The notes beneath the pieces are model-generated. The model worked only from the letters and a program-made list of their open reading frames with translations. It was not told the DNA's origin and ran no database searches. Positions 1 to 8,854 of a stretch of 64,000 nt of DNA are shown piece after piece. The translations under genes and the position numbers were made by a program. Every line of letters begins with the position of its first letter. Position 1 is the first letter of the stretch. The stretch is from ZC4RG20 sp963782445 (GTDB lineage: Bacteria > Pseudomonadota > Gammaproteobacteria > Steroidobacterales > Rariloculaceae), in assembly GCA_963782445.1 (NCBI GenBank), contig CAWAJM010000001.1, positions 434,001-498,000 of the forward strand. The letters run 5' to 3'.

Positions 1-1077
1 AAGGCGGCCGAGAACCCGGGCCTCGTACGGCTCGACTCGGATCTCAAGGAAACGCAGCCGCAGGTCATGGTCCACGTCGATCAGGATAGGGCCGCGAGTC
101 TCGGCGTCTCCGCGCGCAGCATCGGGCAGACGTTGCAGGCCATGATGAGCGCCCAGCAGGTTACGACCTACGTCGTCGACGGCGAGCAATACGACGTCAT
201 GCTGCAGGCGAAGCGGGATCAGCGTTCGACGTTCCAGGATCTCAGCAACATATTCGTGCGCTCCGACCGCTCCGGGGAGCTCGTGCCGCTTGCGAATCTG
301 GTGAAGCTCCAATCCATGGCGGGTGCGAGCGAGCTCCATCGCTACAACCGGCTGCGGGCCGTGACGATCAGCGCCAACCTCGCACCGGGCTACACGCTCG
401 GGGAAGCGCTGAAATACCTCGAGAACCTCGTGCGCACCGAGCTGCCCGCGACCGCGCAGATCGACTACCGCGGCGAGTCGCTCGATTACAAGGAATCGTC
501 CGGCGCGCTGTACTTCACTTTCGGCATCGCCCTGTTCGTCGTGTTCCTCGTCCTGGCCGCGCAGTTCGAGAGCTTCGTGCATCCGCTCGTGATCATGATG
601 ACGGTGCCGCTCGCCGTGGCCGGCGGTCTGTTCGGCATTTGGGTGTCCGGCCATACGCTGAACATCTACAGCGAGATCGGCATCATCATGCTCGTCGGCA
701 TCGCTGCGAAGAACGGTGTGCTCATCGTCGAGTTCATCAATCAGCTGCGCGACGAGGGCTACGAGTTCACCGAGGCCATCGTCGCGGCGGCGCGGGTTCG
801 CTTCCGGCCCGTCGTCATGACGGCGTCGGCGACGCTCATGGGCTCCGTGCCGCTCATGTTCGCCACGGGACCGGGCGCGGCGAGCCGGACGGCCCTCGGC
901 GTCGTGATCTTTGCCGGTGTAGGCGTCGCGACGCTGTTCACGCTGTTCGTCGTGCCGGCCTTCTACCACGTGTTCGCGCGGCGCACAGGATCGCCCGGCG
1001 AAATCGCGCGTAGGCTCGAGACGCTGCAAGGCGAGACGGGGGTAGAGGATCGGGACGTGTCGCAGGGCGCCGCGTAG
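1..1077 (+). CDS. RND-family efflux permease, C-terminal part (5' truncated by window edge)
   Basis: The reading frame is open from the first base, so this is the last 358 residues of a much longer protein (RND permeases are usually about 1,000-1,050 residues). It covers the second periplasmic subdomain and the last transmembrane bundle. Hydrophobic segments begin near TFGIALFVVFLVLAAQFE, and the family hallmark GIAAKNGVLIVEF sits in the following helix. RFRPVVMTA and the terminal VVPAFYHVF helix match HAE-1/AcrB-type proton-driven exporters of the inner membrane. Substrate is not predictable from this part. The next gene is an HpaR-like regulator 254 bases downstream, which probably belongs to the following catabolic island. 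Confidence 0.93.
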   Translation, partial: KAAENPGLVRLDSDLKETQPQVMVHVDQDRAASLGVSARSIGQTLQAMMSAQQVTTYVVDGEQYDVMLQAKRDQRSTFQDLSNIFVRSDRSGELVPLANLVKLQSMAGASELHRYNRLRAVTISANLAPGYTLGEALKYLENLVRTELPATAQIDYRGESLDYKESSGALYFTFGIALFVVFLVLAAQFESFVHPLVIMMTVPLAVAGGLFGIWVSGHTLNIYSEIGIIMLVGIAAKNGVLIVEFINQLRDEGYEFTEAIVAAARVRFRPVVMTASATLMGSVPLMFATGPGAASRTALGVVIFAGVGVATLFTLFVVPAFYHVFARRTGSPGEIARRLETLQGETGVEDRDVSQGAA

Positions 1078-1331
1078 GGGCCTGCCGGGCAATGCTCAGC
1101 GGCTGGGGCGCGCGCCGTGCCGCCGTGGGGATTCCGGCATCAATTCGGCCGCTGCGCCGGGGCCGCGGCTCGGCCGGGCCGGTTTCGAGGCGCTCGCAAT
1201 TCCGCAGCTAGTGGATACAACCACTCCAGCATGGCGATTCCGGCCATGCCTAAATGGTCCCAATTATTCGATCATATGGTAAGGGTCAAACGATCGGAGG
1301 CCATGCGCGTTCAGCGCTTCGTAGAGCACTC

Positions 1332-1781
1332 ATGACACGCTTCAGCGATTCACTTCCGATGTTGTTGCTCAAGGCCCGCGAGGCCGCACTCGCGCGCCTG
1401 CGCCCCATCTTCAATTCTCGAGGTATCACGGAGCAGCAGTGGCGCGCGCTACGCGCGCTCGAGGAGCTCGGCGAGCTCAGCGCGGCCCGGCTTGCCGCCG
1501 AGTGCTCGATTCTCGCGCCCAGCATGACGCGTATCCTACGCAAGCTGGCCGAGCACGAGTTCGTGCACGTGGCCAAGTCGCGCCGCGACCACCGCGAGCT
1601 CCAGGTGCAGATCGCGCCGAAGGGCCAGAAGCTCATCGCGGAGATCGGGCCGCAGATCGAGCACCAATATTCGCTGCTGAGCGAGCAGCTGAGCTCGGAG
1701 CGGCTAGGCACGCTGCACCGGGAGCTGTCGCACCTCATCGAGCGCGTCCGCATGGGCGCCGACGAAGCCGCCGAAAGCTAG
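1332..1781 (+). CDS. hpaR: MarR-family regulator, HpaR-like (homoprotocatechuate operon regulator)
   Basis: 149 residues starting MTRFSDSLPMLLLKAREA, the typical N-terminus of HpaR proteins, followed by a winged helix-turn-helix (TEQQWRALRALEELGELSAARLAAEC, then RILRKLAEHEFVHVAKSRRDHRE as recognition helix and wing). MarR proteins bind DNA as dimers and release it on binding an aromatic ligand; HpaR represses 4-hydroxyphenylacetate meta-cleavage genes. An ATG 78 bases upstream would give a longer product but the family start is the ATG used here. The upstream spacer holds a 14-base imperfect palindrome GTGGATACAACCAC at 1211-1224 and an AT-rich stretch at 1260-1285 that may carry the promoter. 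The catabolic genes it would control start 100 bases downstream. Confidence 0.88.
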   Translation: MTRFSDSLPMLLLKAREAALARLRPIFNSRGITEQQWRALRALEELGELSAARLAAECSILAPSMTRILRKLAEHEFVHVAKSRRDHRELQVQIAPKGQKLIAEIGPQIEHQYSLLSEQLSSERLGTLHRELSHLIERVRMGADEAAES

Positions 1782-1880
1782 CGCACCGCGACGGCCCGGC
1801 CCTCCAGCGGCGGCGATGTCATCGAAACGACGGCCCTGACGAGGCACGTCGGCAGCGGGGTTTCAGGCTCGGCTATGGCG

Positions 1881-2759
1881 CTATGCCGCCGGGCGCTCGT
1901 CCTCGACGCGGTTGCGCAGGGTCCCGATCTCGGGCACGGCGACCTCGACGACGTCCCCGGGCTCGAGGTAGCGCGGCGGGTCGAAGCGGGCGCCGGCGCC
2001 CGTGGGCGTGCCCGTTGCGAGCAGGTCGCCCGGGGCCAGCGGCATGAACGTCGAGACATAGGCGATGAGGCGGGCGAAGCCGAACAGCAGGTTCGCCGTC
2101 GTATCGTCCTGACGCAGCTCGCCGTTGACGCGCGTGGTCAGGCGCAGCCGCGCGAAGTCCGGAAGTGCGTCCGAGGTCACCATCCAGGGCCCAAGGCTGC
2201 CCGACGAGGCGAAATTCTTGCCGGGCGTCACGTTGAATTTCGCGTGGCGGAGCCAGTCGCGCACCGAGCCCTCGTTCATGAGCGTCAGCCCGGCGACGTG
2301 CTCGAGAGCCCGCGCCTCGGGTATGCGCCGCCCCGCGCGCCCGAAGACGCAGACGATCTCGCCCTCGTAGTCCAGCTGGACGGATTCCGGCGGCCGCAGG
2401 ATCGGCCGCTCGTGCCCGACGAGGCTCTCGACGGTCCTGAAGAAGACGCTCGGGTGGGCCGGCGCGCTTGCGTCCCGGTATTCCTCGTTGCGATTGCGAT
2501 AGTTGATGCCGATGCAGACGATCTTGCCCGGGTTCGTGATCGTCGGCAGGTATTCCACGTCGTCCAGTGCGAAGTCCGCCGCCTCGGTTTCGGCGAGCCG
2601 GCGGGCCTCCTCGAGCCGCTCGCCGGCGAGCAGGTCCTTGAGCGTCGGCACGGCGCCATTCGGCCCGCGCCGAAGCCGGGCGCCGAGGTCGACGCCGCCG
2701 CCTTCGACCACGGCGCCGACGCTGGGCGTTCCGCCTTTCGAGAAACTCAGGAGGCGCAC
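1881..2759 (-). CDS. Fumarylacetoacetate hydrolase-family protein (HpaG-type isomerase/decarboxylase)
   Basis: About 292 residues beginning at a GTG (VRLLSFSKGG) that overlaps the end of the DapA-like gene by 13 bases, which implies translational coupling. FAH core motifs are present: IVCIGINYRNRNEE, the metal-binding SVQLDYEGEIVCVFG, and GSLGPWMVT / LLATGTPTGAG near the C-terminus. In homoprotocatechuate catabolism FAH proteins (HpaG) decarboxylate and isomerise the ring-cleavage product 5-oxopent-3-ene-1,2,5-tricarboxylate to 2-hydroxyhepta-2,4-dienedioate. The assignment to this step rests on the hpaF/hpaE neighbours. It could equally be an acylpyruvase or hydratase of another meta pathway. 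Confidence 0.85.
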   Translation of the reverse strand: MRLLSFSKGGTPSVGAVVEGGGVDLGARLRRGPNGAVPTLKDLLAGERLEEARRLAETEAADFALDDVEYLPTITNPGKIVCIGINYRNRNEEYRDASAPAHPSVFFRTVESLVGHERPILRPPESVQLDYEGEIVCVFGRAGRRIPEARALEHVAGLTLMNEGSVRDWLRHAKFNVTPGKNFASSGSLGPWMVTSDALPDFARLRLTTRVNGELRQDDTTANLLFGFARLIAYVSTFMPLAPGDLLATGTPTGAGARFDPPRYLEPGDVVEVAVPEIGTLRNRVEDERPAA

Positions 2760-3667
2760 GGCTTGCCGTTCGCGTCGATGAGGCCGGCCCGCTGCAGCAC
2801 GGCGTCGAGCTGGCGGGCGACTTCGGGGGTCGCCGGCATCATGGGCAGACGATGCTCGTTTTCGGGAATCAGTCCGCAGCGCTTCATCATGTACTTGACG
2901 GGGATCGGGTTCGTATCGAAGAACACGGCTTGATTGAGCTCGAGCAGCCGCTCGTGCAGCGTCCGCGCGCGAGCGAGATCGCCGGCGTCGACGGCCTCGC
3001 AGAGCTCGGCGAGCGGGCCGGGACGCAGATTGCCCGCCGCGTTCATGAGCCCGCAGGCGCCGACGGCGAGCATCGGGAAGCTGAGCTCTTCGAGGCCTGC
3101 AAACACCTTGAAGTCGGGGCCAAAGGCATGCAGGCACTCGGAGACGAAGCCAAGGTCGTTGACGGCATGCTTCATGCCGACGAAGTGCTCGCAACGCTCC
3201 TTGAGCACGGCGAGCGTCTCGAGCGTGACGCTGACGGCCGTGCGCCCCGGTATGTGGTAGACCATCCAGGGCAGCGAATGCGCCTCGGCCAGCGCGGCGT
3301 AGTACTCGACGAGCCCGCGCTGCGGCGGCCGCACGTAGTAGGGCGTCACGACGAGCAGGGCGTCGGCATGGGCCTCGACGGCGTGCCGTGTCAGGGCTTC
3401 GGTCTCGGCCAAGGATTGCGAGCCTGTCGCGGCGACGACCGGCACACGGCCCGCGGCCGTCTCGACGGCCAAGCTCACGAGGCGATTGCGCTCGTCGATC
3501 GTGAGCGTCGAGGGCTCGGCGGTGGTGCCGTTGACGAGGACGCCGTGGGACCCCTGCCGCACGTGATGCTCGACGAGCGCCGCGTAGCTGTCGTAGTCGA
3601 CACGGCCGCCGCGAAAGGGCGTAATCAGCGGCGGGATCGAGCCCCGCAGCCGCTCGAGGTTGTTCAT
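2747..3667 (-). CDS. Dihydrodipicolinate synthase/N-acetylneuraminate lyase-family aldolase
   Basis: 306 residues from ATG 3667 (MNNLERLRGSIPPLITPF), with a GAGAAGGGGG ribosome-binding site upstream; an in-frame ATG 57 bases earlier is less likely. The TIM-barrel DapA family is clear: GTTAEPSTLT phosphate-binding loop, VVTPYYVRP with the conserved tyrosine, and FVGMKHAV with the Schiff-base lysine. True DapA usually lies elsewhere, and here the gene is coupled to an FAH hydrolase and divergent from hpaF-hpaE. A role as the pyruvate-releasing aldolase of the aromatic pathway, replacing the class II aldolase HpaI, is therefore my inference. Confidence 0.85.
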   Translation of the reverse strand: MNNLERLRGSIPPLITPFRGGRVDYDSYAALVEHHVRQGSHGVLVNGTTAEPSTLTIDERNRLVSLAVETAAGRVPVVAATGSQSLAETEALTRHAVEAHADALLVVTPYYVRPPQRGLVEYYAALAEAHSLPWMVYHIPGRTAVSVTLETLAVLKERCEHFVGMKHAVNDLGFVSECLHAFGPDFKVFAGLEELSFPMLAVGACGLMNAAGNLRPGPLAELCEAVDAGDLARARTLHERLLELNQAVFFDTNPIPVKYMMKRCGLIPENEHRLPMMPATPEVARQLDAVLQRAGLIDANGKPCAS

Positions 3668-3707
3668 CGCGCAGCCCCCTTCTCCGTTGGCGGGCGCCGG
3701 TCGTCCG

Positions 3708-3737
3708 TTGACGGCGCCGTTCACGGCAATCTAGCAT
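3708..3737 (+). promoter_or_regulatory. Candidate sigma70 promoter of hpaF-hpaE operon
   Basis: TTGACG at 3708-3713 and TAGCAT at 3732-3737, separated by 18 bases, in the 111-base gap between the divergent dapA-like gene and hpaF. It overlaps a GGCGCCGTTCACGG stretch that could serve as an operator. The spacing is acceptable but the hexamers are not consensus. Confidence 0.35.
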
Positions 3738-3778
3738 GTTTGATTGGTCTCGTCCTTGCGGCAACTCGAGGCCCCGCC

Positions 3779-4189
3779 ATGCCCCATCTCACGATCGAGT
3801 ACTCGGCGAACATCGAGGATAGGCTCGACATCGAAGGCTTGCTCGACAGCCTCTACGACACCGCGCTCGGCACGGGTATCTTTCCGCTCGGGGGGCTACG
3901 CATCCGCGCCCTGCGGCTCGAGCGCTATCGTATCGGCGACCGCTCGCCCGAGAACGGCTTCGTGCACGTAACGGCCCAGGTCGGGCACGGCCGTGCCTTG
4001 GATGTGCTGGAGCGCGCGGGCCGGCAGCTCTTCGAGACGCTGACGCGCCACCTCGAACCGCTGTACGAGCGAAGTCCGCTCGCGATTTCCTTCAACATCC
4101 AGGAATTTCATCCCGTGCTCAACTTCAAGCAAAACAACCTGCACGCCTATGCGGCCAGGCGGCAAGGCGGCGGCCATGGCGCACAGTGA
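3779..4189 (+). CDS. hpaF: 5-carboxymethyl-2-hydroxymuconate Delta-isomerase
   Basis: 136 residues starting MPHLTIEYSANIEDR. The proline directly after the initiator methionine is the catalytic base of this tautomerase-superfamily enzyme, and PHLTIEYS is the family signature. Mid-sequence FVHVTAQVGHGR and the C-terminal LAISFNIQEFHPVLNFKQNNLH also match. In 4-hydroxyphenylacetate catabolism it isomerises 5-carboxymethyl-2-hydroxymuconate after HpaE has oxidised the semialdehyde. The end overlaps the start of hpaE by 14 bases, indicating co-translation. The C-terminal dozen residues are glycine/arginine-rich and non-conserved. Confidence 0.9.
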   Translation: MPHLTIEYSANIEDRLDIEGLLDSLYDTALGTGIFPLGGLRIRALRLERYRIGDRSPENGFVHVTAQVGHGRALDVLERAGRQLFETLTRHLEPLYERSPLAISFNIQEFHPVLNFKQNNLHAYAARRQGGGHGAQ

Positions 4190-5694
4190 TCTGACGGCGA
4201 ATCGCAGCAAGGCCGAGCGCTACCTCGCCCGCTTCGGCGGTGCGCCCGTGCTGCACTTCATCGACGGCGCCCCGGCGGCCGGGATCTCGGGCGAGGCGTT
4301 CGAGGACCGCACGCCCATCGACGGCCAGATCCTGGCGCGCGTGTCGGCCGGCGGCGCGGCCGACGTCGATGCGGCAGCCGAGGCCGCGGCGCGCGCGTTT
4401 GCCGGCTGGCGCGACGTTCCGGGCGCCGAGCGTCGGCGGCTGCTGCGTGCACTCGCCGACGCGATCGAAGCGCGCGCCGAGGAGATCGCGCTCGTCGAGT
4501 CCGTCGACACGGGCCAGCCCATCCGCTTCATGGCCGCAGCGGCCAAGCGCGGCGCCGAGAACTTCCGCTTCTTCGCGGACAAGGCGCCCGCGGCGCGCGA
4601 CGGGCTCTCGCTGCCGGCCCGCGATCACGTCAATTACACGCTCCGCGACCCGCTCGGGCCGGTCGGCGTCATCACGCCCTGGAATACGCCGTTCATGCTC
4701 TCCACCTGGAAGATCGCCCCGGCGCTGGCCGCCGGCTGCACGGTCGTGCACAAGCCGGCGGAGTGGAGTCCGCTCACGGCATCGCTGCTGGCGGAGATCG
4801 CGGCCGAGGCCGGGCTGCCGCCCGGCGTGCTGAACACGGTGCACGGCTTCGGCGAGACGGCGGGTCGGGCACTCACGGAGCACCCGGCCATCCGCGGCAT
4901 CGCCTTCGTGGGCGAGTCGGCGACGGGCAGGGCGATCATGGCGCAGGGCGCGCCGACGCTGAAGCGCGTGCACTTCGAGCTCGGCGGCAAGAACCCGGTC
5001 GTCGTGTTCGCGGATGCCGATCTCGAGCGCGCCGTCGATGCCGTCGTCTTCATGATCTACAGTCTCAACGGCGAGCGTTGCACGTCGTCGAGTCGCCTGC
5101 TCGTCGAGCGTTCGGTTCACGATGCCCTCGTGGAGCGCGTCGCGGAGCGGGCGGGCAACATCCGCATCGGGGATCCGCTCGATCCCGAGACGGAGCTCGG
5201 TCCGCTCGTGCATGCCGAGCACGTCGCGAAGGTCCTCGGCTATTGCGACGTGGCCGCGGCCGAGGGGGCGCGCATCGTCGCCGGGGGGCGGCGCGTCGGC
5301 GACAGCGGCAACTACGTCGCGCCCACGGTGCTCGCCGGCGCCGAGCGCCGCATGCGCGTCGCGCAGGAAGAGATCTTCGGCCCGGTCTTGACCGTTCTGC
5401 CGTTCGACGGCGAGGATGAGGCGCTCGAGATCGCGAACGGCGTGCGTTACGGTCTCGCGGCCTATGTCTGGACGCGCGACGTTCGGGCGGGCTCACCGCT
5501 TGGCGCGGGGGCTCGAGGCCGGCATGGTCTGGGTCAACTCGGAGAACAATCGGCACCTGCCCGCGCCTTTCGGCGGCATGAAGGCGAGCGGCATCGGTCG
5601 TGACGGCGGCGACTACAGCTTCGATTTCTTCATGGAGACTAAGAACGTGTGCATCGCGTTGGATACGCATCGAGTGCCGATACTCGGGCGTTGA
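4176..5694 (+). pseudogene. hpaE: 5-carboxymethyl-2-hydroxymuconate semialdehyde dehydrogenase, frameshifted near 5482
   Basis: The protein reads as a full NAD-dependent aldehyde dehydrogenase (ITPWNTPFMLSTWK cofactor loop, HFELGGKNPVVVF with the catalytic glutamate, GERCTSSSR with the catalytic cysteine) up to YGLAAYVWTRDV. It then leaves frame and ends at 5603 in unrelated residues. The missing C-terminus (GRAHRLARGLEAGMVWVN, ASGIGRDGGDYSFDFF, ending VPILGR) continues in the next frame to 5694. One surplus base in the run gacgttcggg at 5478-5487 explains it: the span 4176-5694 is one base longer than a multiple of three. ATG 4176 is preferred over 4149 because it starts at the family N-terminus. 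The shift may be a consensus error, since the rest of the operon is intact. Confidence 0.85.
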
Positions 5695-5718
5695 GCCGTT
5701 TTCGATCAACGGGGTGCC

Positions 5719-6030
5719 ATGAGTCTCTATTACGTGCAGAAGCTGCTGTATCAGCTGAACCGCGATCCGCGGGTCCGGCGGCGGTTCGCTGAGGACCGGG
5801 AAGCCGTGCTCGACGAGTACCGGCTCGAGGCCGAGGAGCGGACCGCGCTCGAGGAGGGCGACATCGGCCTGCTCTACGTGCTCGGGGTCAACGGGCAGCT
5901 GCTCATGCACTACTCCGCGCTGCTCGGCCAGAGCTGGGACGAGTACATCGCGGCTATGCGCGAGGGCGTCGCGCGGCACGGGCCCGTGCGCCAGGGGCTC
6001 TACACGCTGCTCGCGGACCGCAAGCCATGA
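5719..6030 (+). CDS. Extradiol dioxygenase small (alpha, LigA-like) subunit
   Basis: 103 residues, all-helical, beginning MSLYYVQKLLYQLNRDP and matching the LigA domain family, the small subunit of protocatechuate 4,5-dioxygenase-type enzymes. It lacks metal ligands; in LigAB this subunit closes the active site over the substrate carboxylate. Its last codons overlap the LigB-like gene by four bases (ATGA), so the two subunits are probably made in equal amounts. E. coli-type HpaD has no separate LigA partner, so this dioxygenase is of a different architecture from the classical enzyme. Confidence 0.87.
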   Translation: MSLYYVQKLLYQLNRDPRVRRRFAEDREAVLDEYRLEAEERTALEEGDIGLLYVLGVNGQLLMHYSALLGQSWDEYIAAMREGVARHGPVRQGLYTLLADRKP

Positions 6031-6848
6031 GCCTCGTCTTCGCGGGCGCCTGCAGCCATGCCCCGGGCATCACGGGACGGGCGGAGCGGGCGGACCCGAA
6101 GCTCAAGGACGCGTTCTACGCTGCCTTCGACGAACTGCGCCGGCGTCTCGAGGCGGCCCGTCCGGATGCGCTCGTCGTCATCGGCGCCGAGCATTTCGCG
6201 AATTTTTTCATGAACAATATGCCGGCCTATTGCGTCGGCATGGCGGAGGGCTACACGGGACCGATCGAGGACGAGGCCTGGCTCGCGATCCGTCGGGCCG
6301 ACATTCCGGGGGCCCCGGCTCTGTCGCGGCGGCTCGTCGAGGCGATGATGCAGGAGATCGACCTCGCCTATGCCGAGGAATGGAAGTTCGATCACGGCAT
6401 CATGGTGCCGCTGCATTTCCTGACGCCGCGCTTCGACCTTCCCATCGTGCCCGTCAACATCAACTGCCAGGGGCCGCCGCTGACGCCGCTGCACCGCGCC
6501 TACGAGTTCGGCCGGGCGCTGCGCCGGGCCTGCGACGCGCAGCCCGAGCGCATCGCCGTCGTCGGGACCGGCGGCATCTCGCATTGGCCCGCGACGCCGG
6601 ATTCGGGCGCTATCAATGAGGCCTGGGACCGGGAGTTTCTGCGCCGCTTTCTCGCCAACGATCGCGAGCGGTTGACGGCCTACACGGATGCCGAGACGTT
6701 CCGGGACGCCGGGCAGGGCGGGTTCGAGATTCGCACGTTCATCGCCGTCGCCGGCGCCGCCGAGGGCGCCACGGGCGAGCTGCTTTTCTATGCGCCGATC
6801 CCGATCTTTGCGGTAGGCTGCACCGTGGCGCAAATGGCCGTCGCCTGA
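6027..6848 (+). CDS. Class III extradiol ring-cleavage dioxygenase, catalytic (LigB-like) subunit
   Basis: 273 residues of the LigB superfamily. Likely Fe(II) ligands are His11 (ACSHAPG), His56 (GAEHFANF) and Glu234 (GGFEIRTFIAVAGA). His123 (KFDHGIMVPL) and His186 (GGISHWPA) correspond to the catalytic acid/base histidines. With hpaF, hpaE and an FAH hydrolase next door, the probable reaction is O2-dependent meta-cleavage of 3,4-dihydroxyphenylacetate. The LigA partner also fits protocatechuate- or gallate-like substrates, so the exact substrate is open. Confidence 0.87.
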   Translation: MSLVFAGACSHAPGITGRAERADPKLKDAFYAAFDELRRRLEAARPDALVVIGAEHFANFFMNNMPAYCVGMAEGYTGPIEDEAWLAIRRADIPGAPALSRRLVEAMMQEIDLAYAEEWKFDHGIMVPLHFLTPRFDLPIVPVNINCQGPPLTPLHRAYEFGRALRRACDAQPERIAVVGTGGISHWPATPDSGAINEAWDREFLRRFLANDRERLTAYTDAETFRDAGQGGFEIRTFIAVAGAAEGATGELLFYAPIPIFAVGCTVAQMAVA

Positions 6849-6899
6849 GCCGCGGCGGCCGGCGTGCCGCCAAGCCATCAGATGCGAAAGGAAAACAAC

Positions 6900-7196
6900 A
6901 TGCTGTTCATCGTCCAGTTCGAAGACAAGCCCGGCGTTTCCGAGCTTCGCAAGAAGCTCTTCGAGGAGCATATCGCCTACCTCGACAAGATGAAGGACAA
7001 GGTCCTGGTGCCGGGCTCGATGCGCGAGGTACCGACCGACCGTCCTCTCGGCGGGCTTTGGATCGTCGATGCCGAGGACGAGGAGGGCGTGAAGGCGCTC
7101 TTCAAGGACGATCCCTTCTGGGTCAACGGCATGCGCGCGAGCGTCCGGATCAATCGCTGGGTCAAGGCCTTCCCCGACCGCAAAGTGCCCATCTGA
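6900..7196 (+). CDS. YciI-like ferredoxin-fold protein
   Basis: 98 residues, MLFIVQFEDKPGVSELR through VSINRW-type end (actual RVRINRW-like segment SVRINRWVKAF), a YciI/dimeric alpha-beta barrel protein. EEHIAYLDK and GGLWIVDAED carry the conserved histidine and aspartate region. The start at 6900 is supported by GAAAGGA seven bases upstream. Members accompany many aromatic catabolic operons, sometimes as muconolactone isomerase-like enzymes; here it closes the meta-cleavage operon. No specific reaction can be assigned. Confidence 0.8.
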   Translation: MLFIVQFEDKPGVSELRKKLFEEHIAYLDKMKDKVLVPGSMREVPTDRPLGGLWIVDAEDEEGVKALFKDDPFWVNGMRASVRINRWVKAFPDRKVPI

Positions 7197-7218
7197 GGGC
7201 AGTGCCGACGGCCATTCC

Positions 7219-7668
7219 ATGGAGGCACGCGAGCGCGGCGGCTTGCTCACGATCGGCTGGCGCGAGTGGGTCACGCTTCCGGACCTCGCCCTCCGGGTCA
7301 AAGCCAAGGTGGACACGGGCGCCCGCACCTCGGTGCTGCATGCCTTCGACGTGGAGACGCTGACGCGGGGCGAGGTCGAGTGGGTCCGGTTCCGCATGCA
7401 CCCGAAGCAGTATCGAGTGGATCGCGTCGTCGTCTGCGAGGCGCCGCTCGCCGACATCCGGCGCGTGACCGATTCCGGCGGCCATTCGGAGCTGCGCCCG
7501 GTCATCGAATCGACGCTCGCGCTCGGCGGGCGCGCCTGGCGCATCGAAATCACGCTGACGTCGCGGGACGACATGCGCTTCCGGATGCTGCTCGGCCGCA
7601 GCGCACTGCGGCAGCGTGCACTCGTCGATCCCGCCCGCTCGTATCTCACGGGCACGACCGGCGGCTGA
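7219..7668 (+). CDS. RimK-associated aspartyl protease-like (RimB-type, 'ATP-dependent zinc protease' family) protein
   Basis: 149 residues of the family annotated as ATP-dependent zinc protease/RimB. The motif KVDTGARTSVLHA is the retropepsin-like D-T-G active-site loop, and GRSALRQRALVDPARSYL is the usual C-terminal signature. The gene lies 13 bases upstream of rimK. In Pseudomonas RimB modulates RimK-dependent modification of ribosomal protein S6, so a partner or regulator role for the next gene is likely. Confidence 0.85.
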   Translation: MEARERGGLLTIGWREWVTLPDLALRVKAKVDTGARTSVLHAFDVETLTRGEVEWVRFRMHPKQYRVDRVVVCEAPLADIRRVTDSGGHSELRPVIESTLALGGRAWRIEITLTSRDDMRFRMLLGRSALRQRALVDPARSYLTGTTGG

Positions 7669-7681
7669 GGGTGCGCCTGCG

Positions 7682-8581
7682 ATGAAGATCGGCATACTTT
7701 CGCGGAACAAGCAACTTTATTCGACGCGACGGCTCCGAGAAGCGATCCTCGCGCGCGGCCACGAGGTGCTCGTCATCGATCCCTTGCGCTGCTACATGAA
7801 CATCGCGAGCGAGACGCCGACGGTGCACTTCAACGGCCGGCCGCTCGACGACCTCGATGCCGTCATTCCGCGCATCGGCGCTTCGATCACGTTCTACGGC
7901 GCCGCGGTCGTGCGCCAGTTCGAGCTCATGGGCGTCTACGCGCTGAACCGTTCGCTCGGCATCTCGCGGGCGCGCGACAAGCTGCGCTCGATGCAGCTGC
8001 TTTCGCGACGGGGCATCGGTCTGCCCGTCACGGGCTTTGCGAGCTCGCCCGACGACACGGACGACCTGCTCGATCTCGTCGGCGGCGCGCCGGTCGTGCT
8101 CAAGCTCCTGCAGGGGACCCAGGGCAAGGGCGTCGTGCTGGCCGAGACGCGCAAGGCGGCCGAGAGCGTCATCGACGCATTCCGCGGCCTCTCGGCCCAC
8201 TTCCTGGTCCAGGAGTTCGTCAAGGAAGTCCGGGGCTCGGACATTCGCTGCTTCGTCGTCGGCGACAAGGTCGTCGCCAGCATGCGCCGGCAGGCGCCGG
8301 AGGGCGAATTCCGCTCCAACCTGCACCGCGGCGGCATCGCGGAGGCCGTCAAGATCACGCCTCAGGAGCGCGCCACGGCGGTGCGCGCGGCCAAGATCGT
8401 CGGGCTGCGCGTCTCAGGCGTCGACATCCTACGCTCCGAGCGGGGGCCGCTCGTCATCGAGGTCAATGCCTCGCCGGGACTCGAGGGGATCGAGCGGGCG
8501 ACGGGCAAGGACATCGCAGGGCTCATCGTGCAGTTCATCGAAAAGCAGGCGCGCGCCCGGCGGCGAATGAGGCCCGAGTAG
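7682..8581 (+). CDS. rimK: Ribosomal protein S6 alpha-L-glutamate ligase, ATP-grasp
   Basis: 299 residues, the normal RimK length, from ATG 7682 (MKIGILSRNKQLYSTRRL). ATP-grasp features include VVLKLLQGTQGKGVVLAE (ATP-binding lysine and flexible loop), VQEFVKEVRGSDIRCFVVG and the Mg-binding end LVIEVNASPGLEGIE. RimK adds glutamates to the C-terminus of ribosomal protein S6. It follows its RimB-type partner. It is the first of several amide ligases in the next 20 kb, but it has a known housekeeping substrate and a separate location. Confidence 0.92.
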   Translation: MKIGILSRNKQLYSTRRLREAILARGHEVLVIDPLRCYMNIASETPTVHFNGRPLDDLDAVIPRIGASITFYGAAVVRQFELMGVYALNRSLGISRARDKLRSMQLLSRRGIGLPVTGFASSPDDTDDLLDLVGGAPVVLKLLQGTQGKGVVLAETRKAAESVIDAFRGLSAHFLVQEFVKEVRGSDIRCFVVGDKVVASMRRQAPEGEFRSNLHRGGIAEAVKITPQERATAVRAAKIVGLRVSGVDILRSERGPLVIEVNASPGLEGIERATGKDIAGLIVQFIEKQARARRRMRPE

Positions 8582-8854
8582 TCCGGCGCGGACGCGCGCG
8601 ATCCCTCGAGGCGGGCCGAGGCGGAACCGGGGCGGGGCCGCCGTGTCTTTTCCCCTACAGCCGCAGCGTGCCGGGGGGGCGGGTTCTCCTGACCCCGGCC
8701 GCGCGTCGTCGTGCGTGCAGCTGACGCCTTCGAACCGCCTAACGGCCAATGCACCATTATTGCGCCGTTTCGGGGCGCTGGCCCGGGCTGGGACGCATGC
8801 CACCGTGCCGCTCGTGCAGATACCTTATACTGGAATTTCTTTGGAAAGGACGCC

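Noticed and set aside
1881..3764. Single 627-codon frame suggesting a DapA-FAH fusion on the minus strand
   Set aside because: The DapA-like protein is read in another frame and ends at 2747; the long frame is open by chance through it. Two coupled genes explain the data better.
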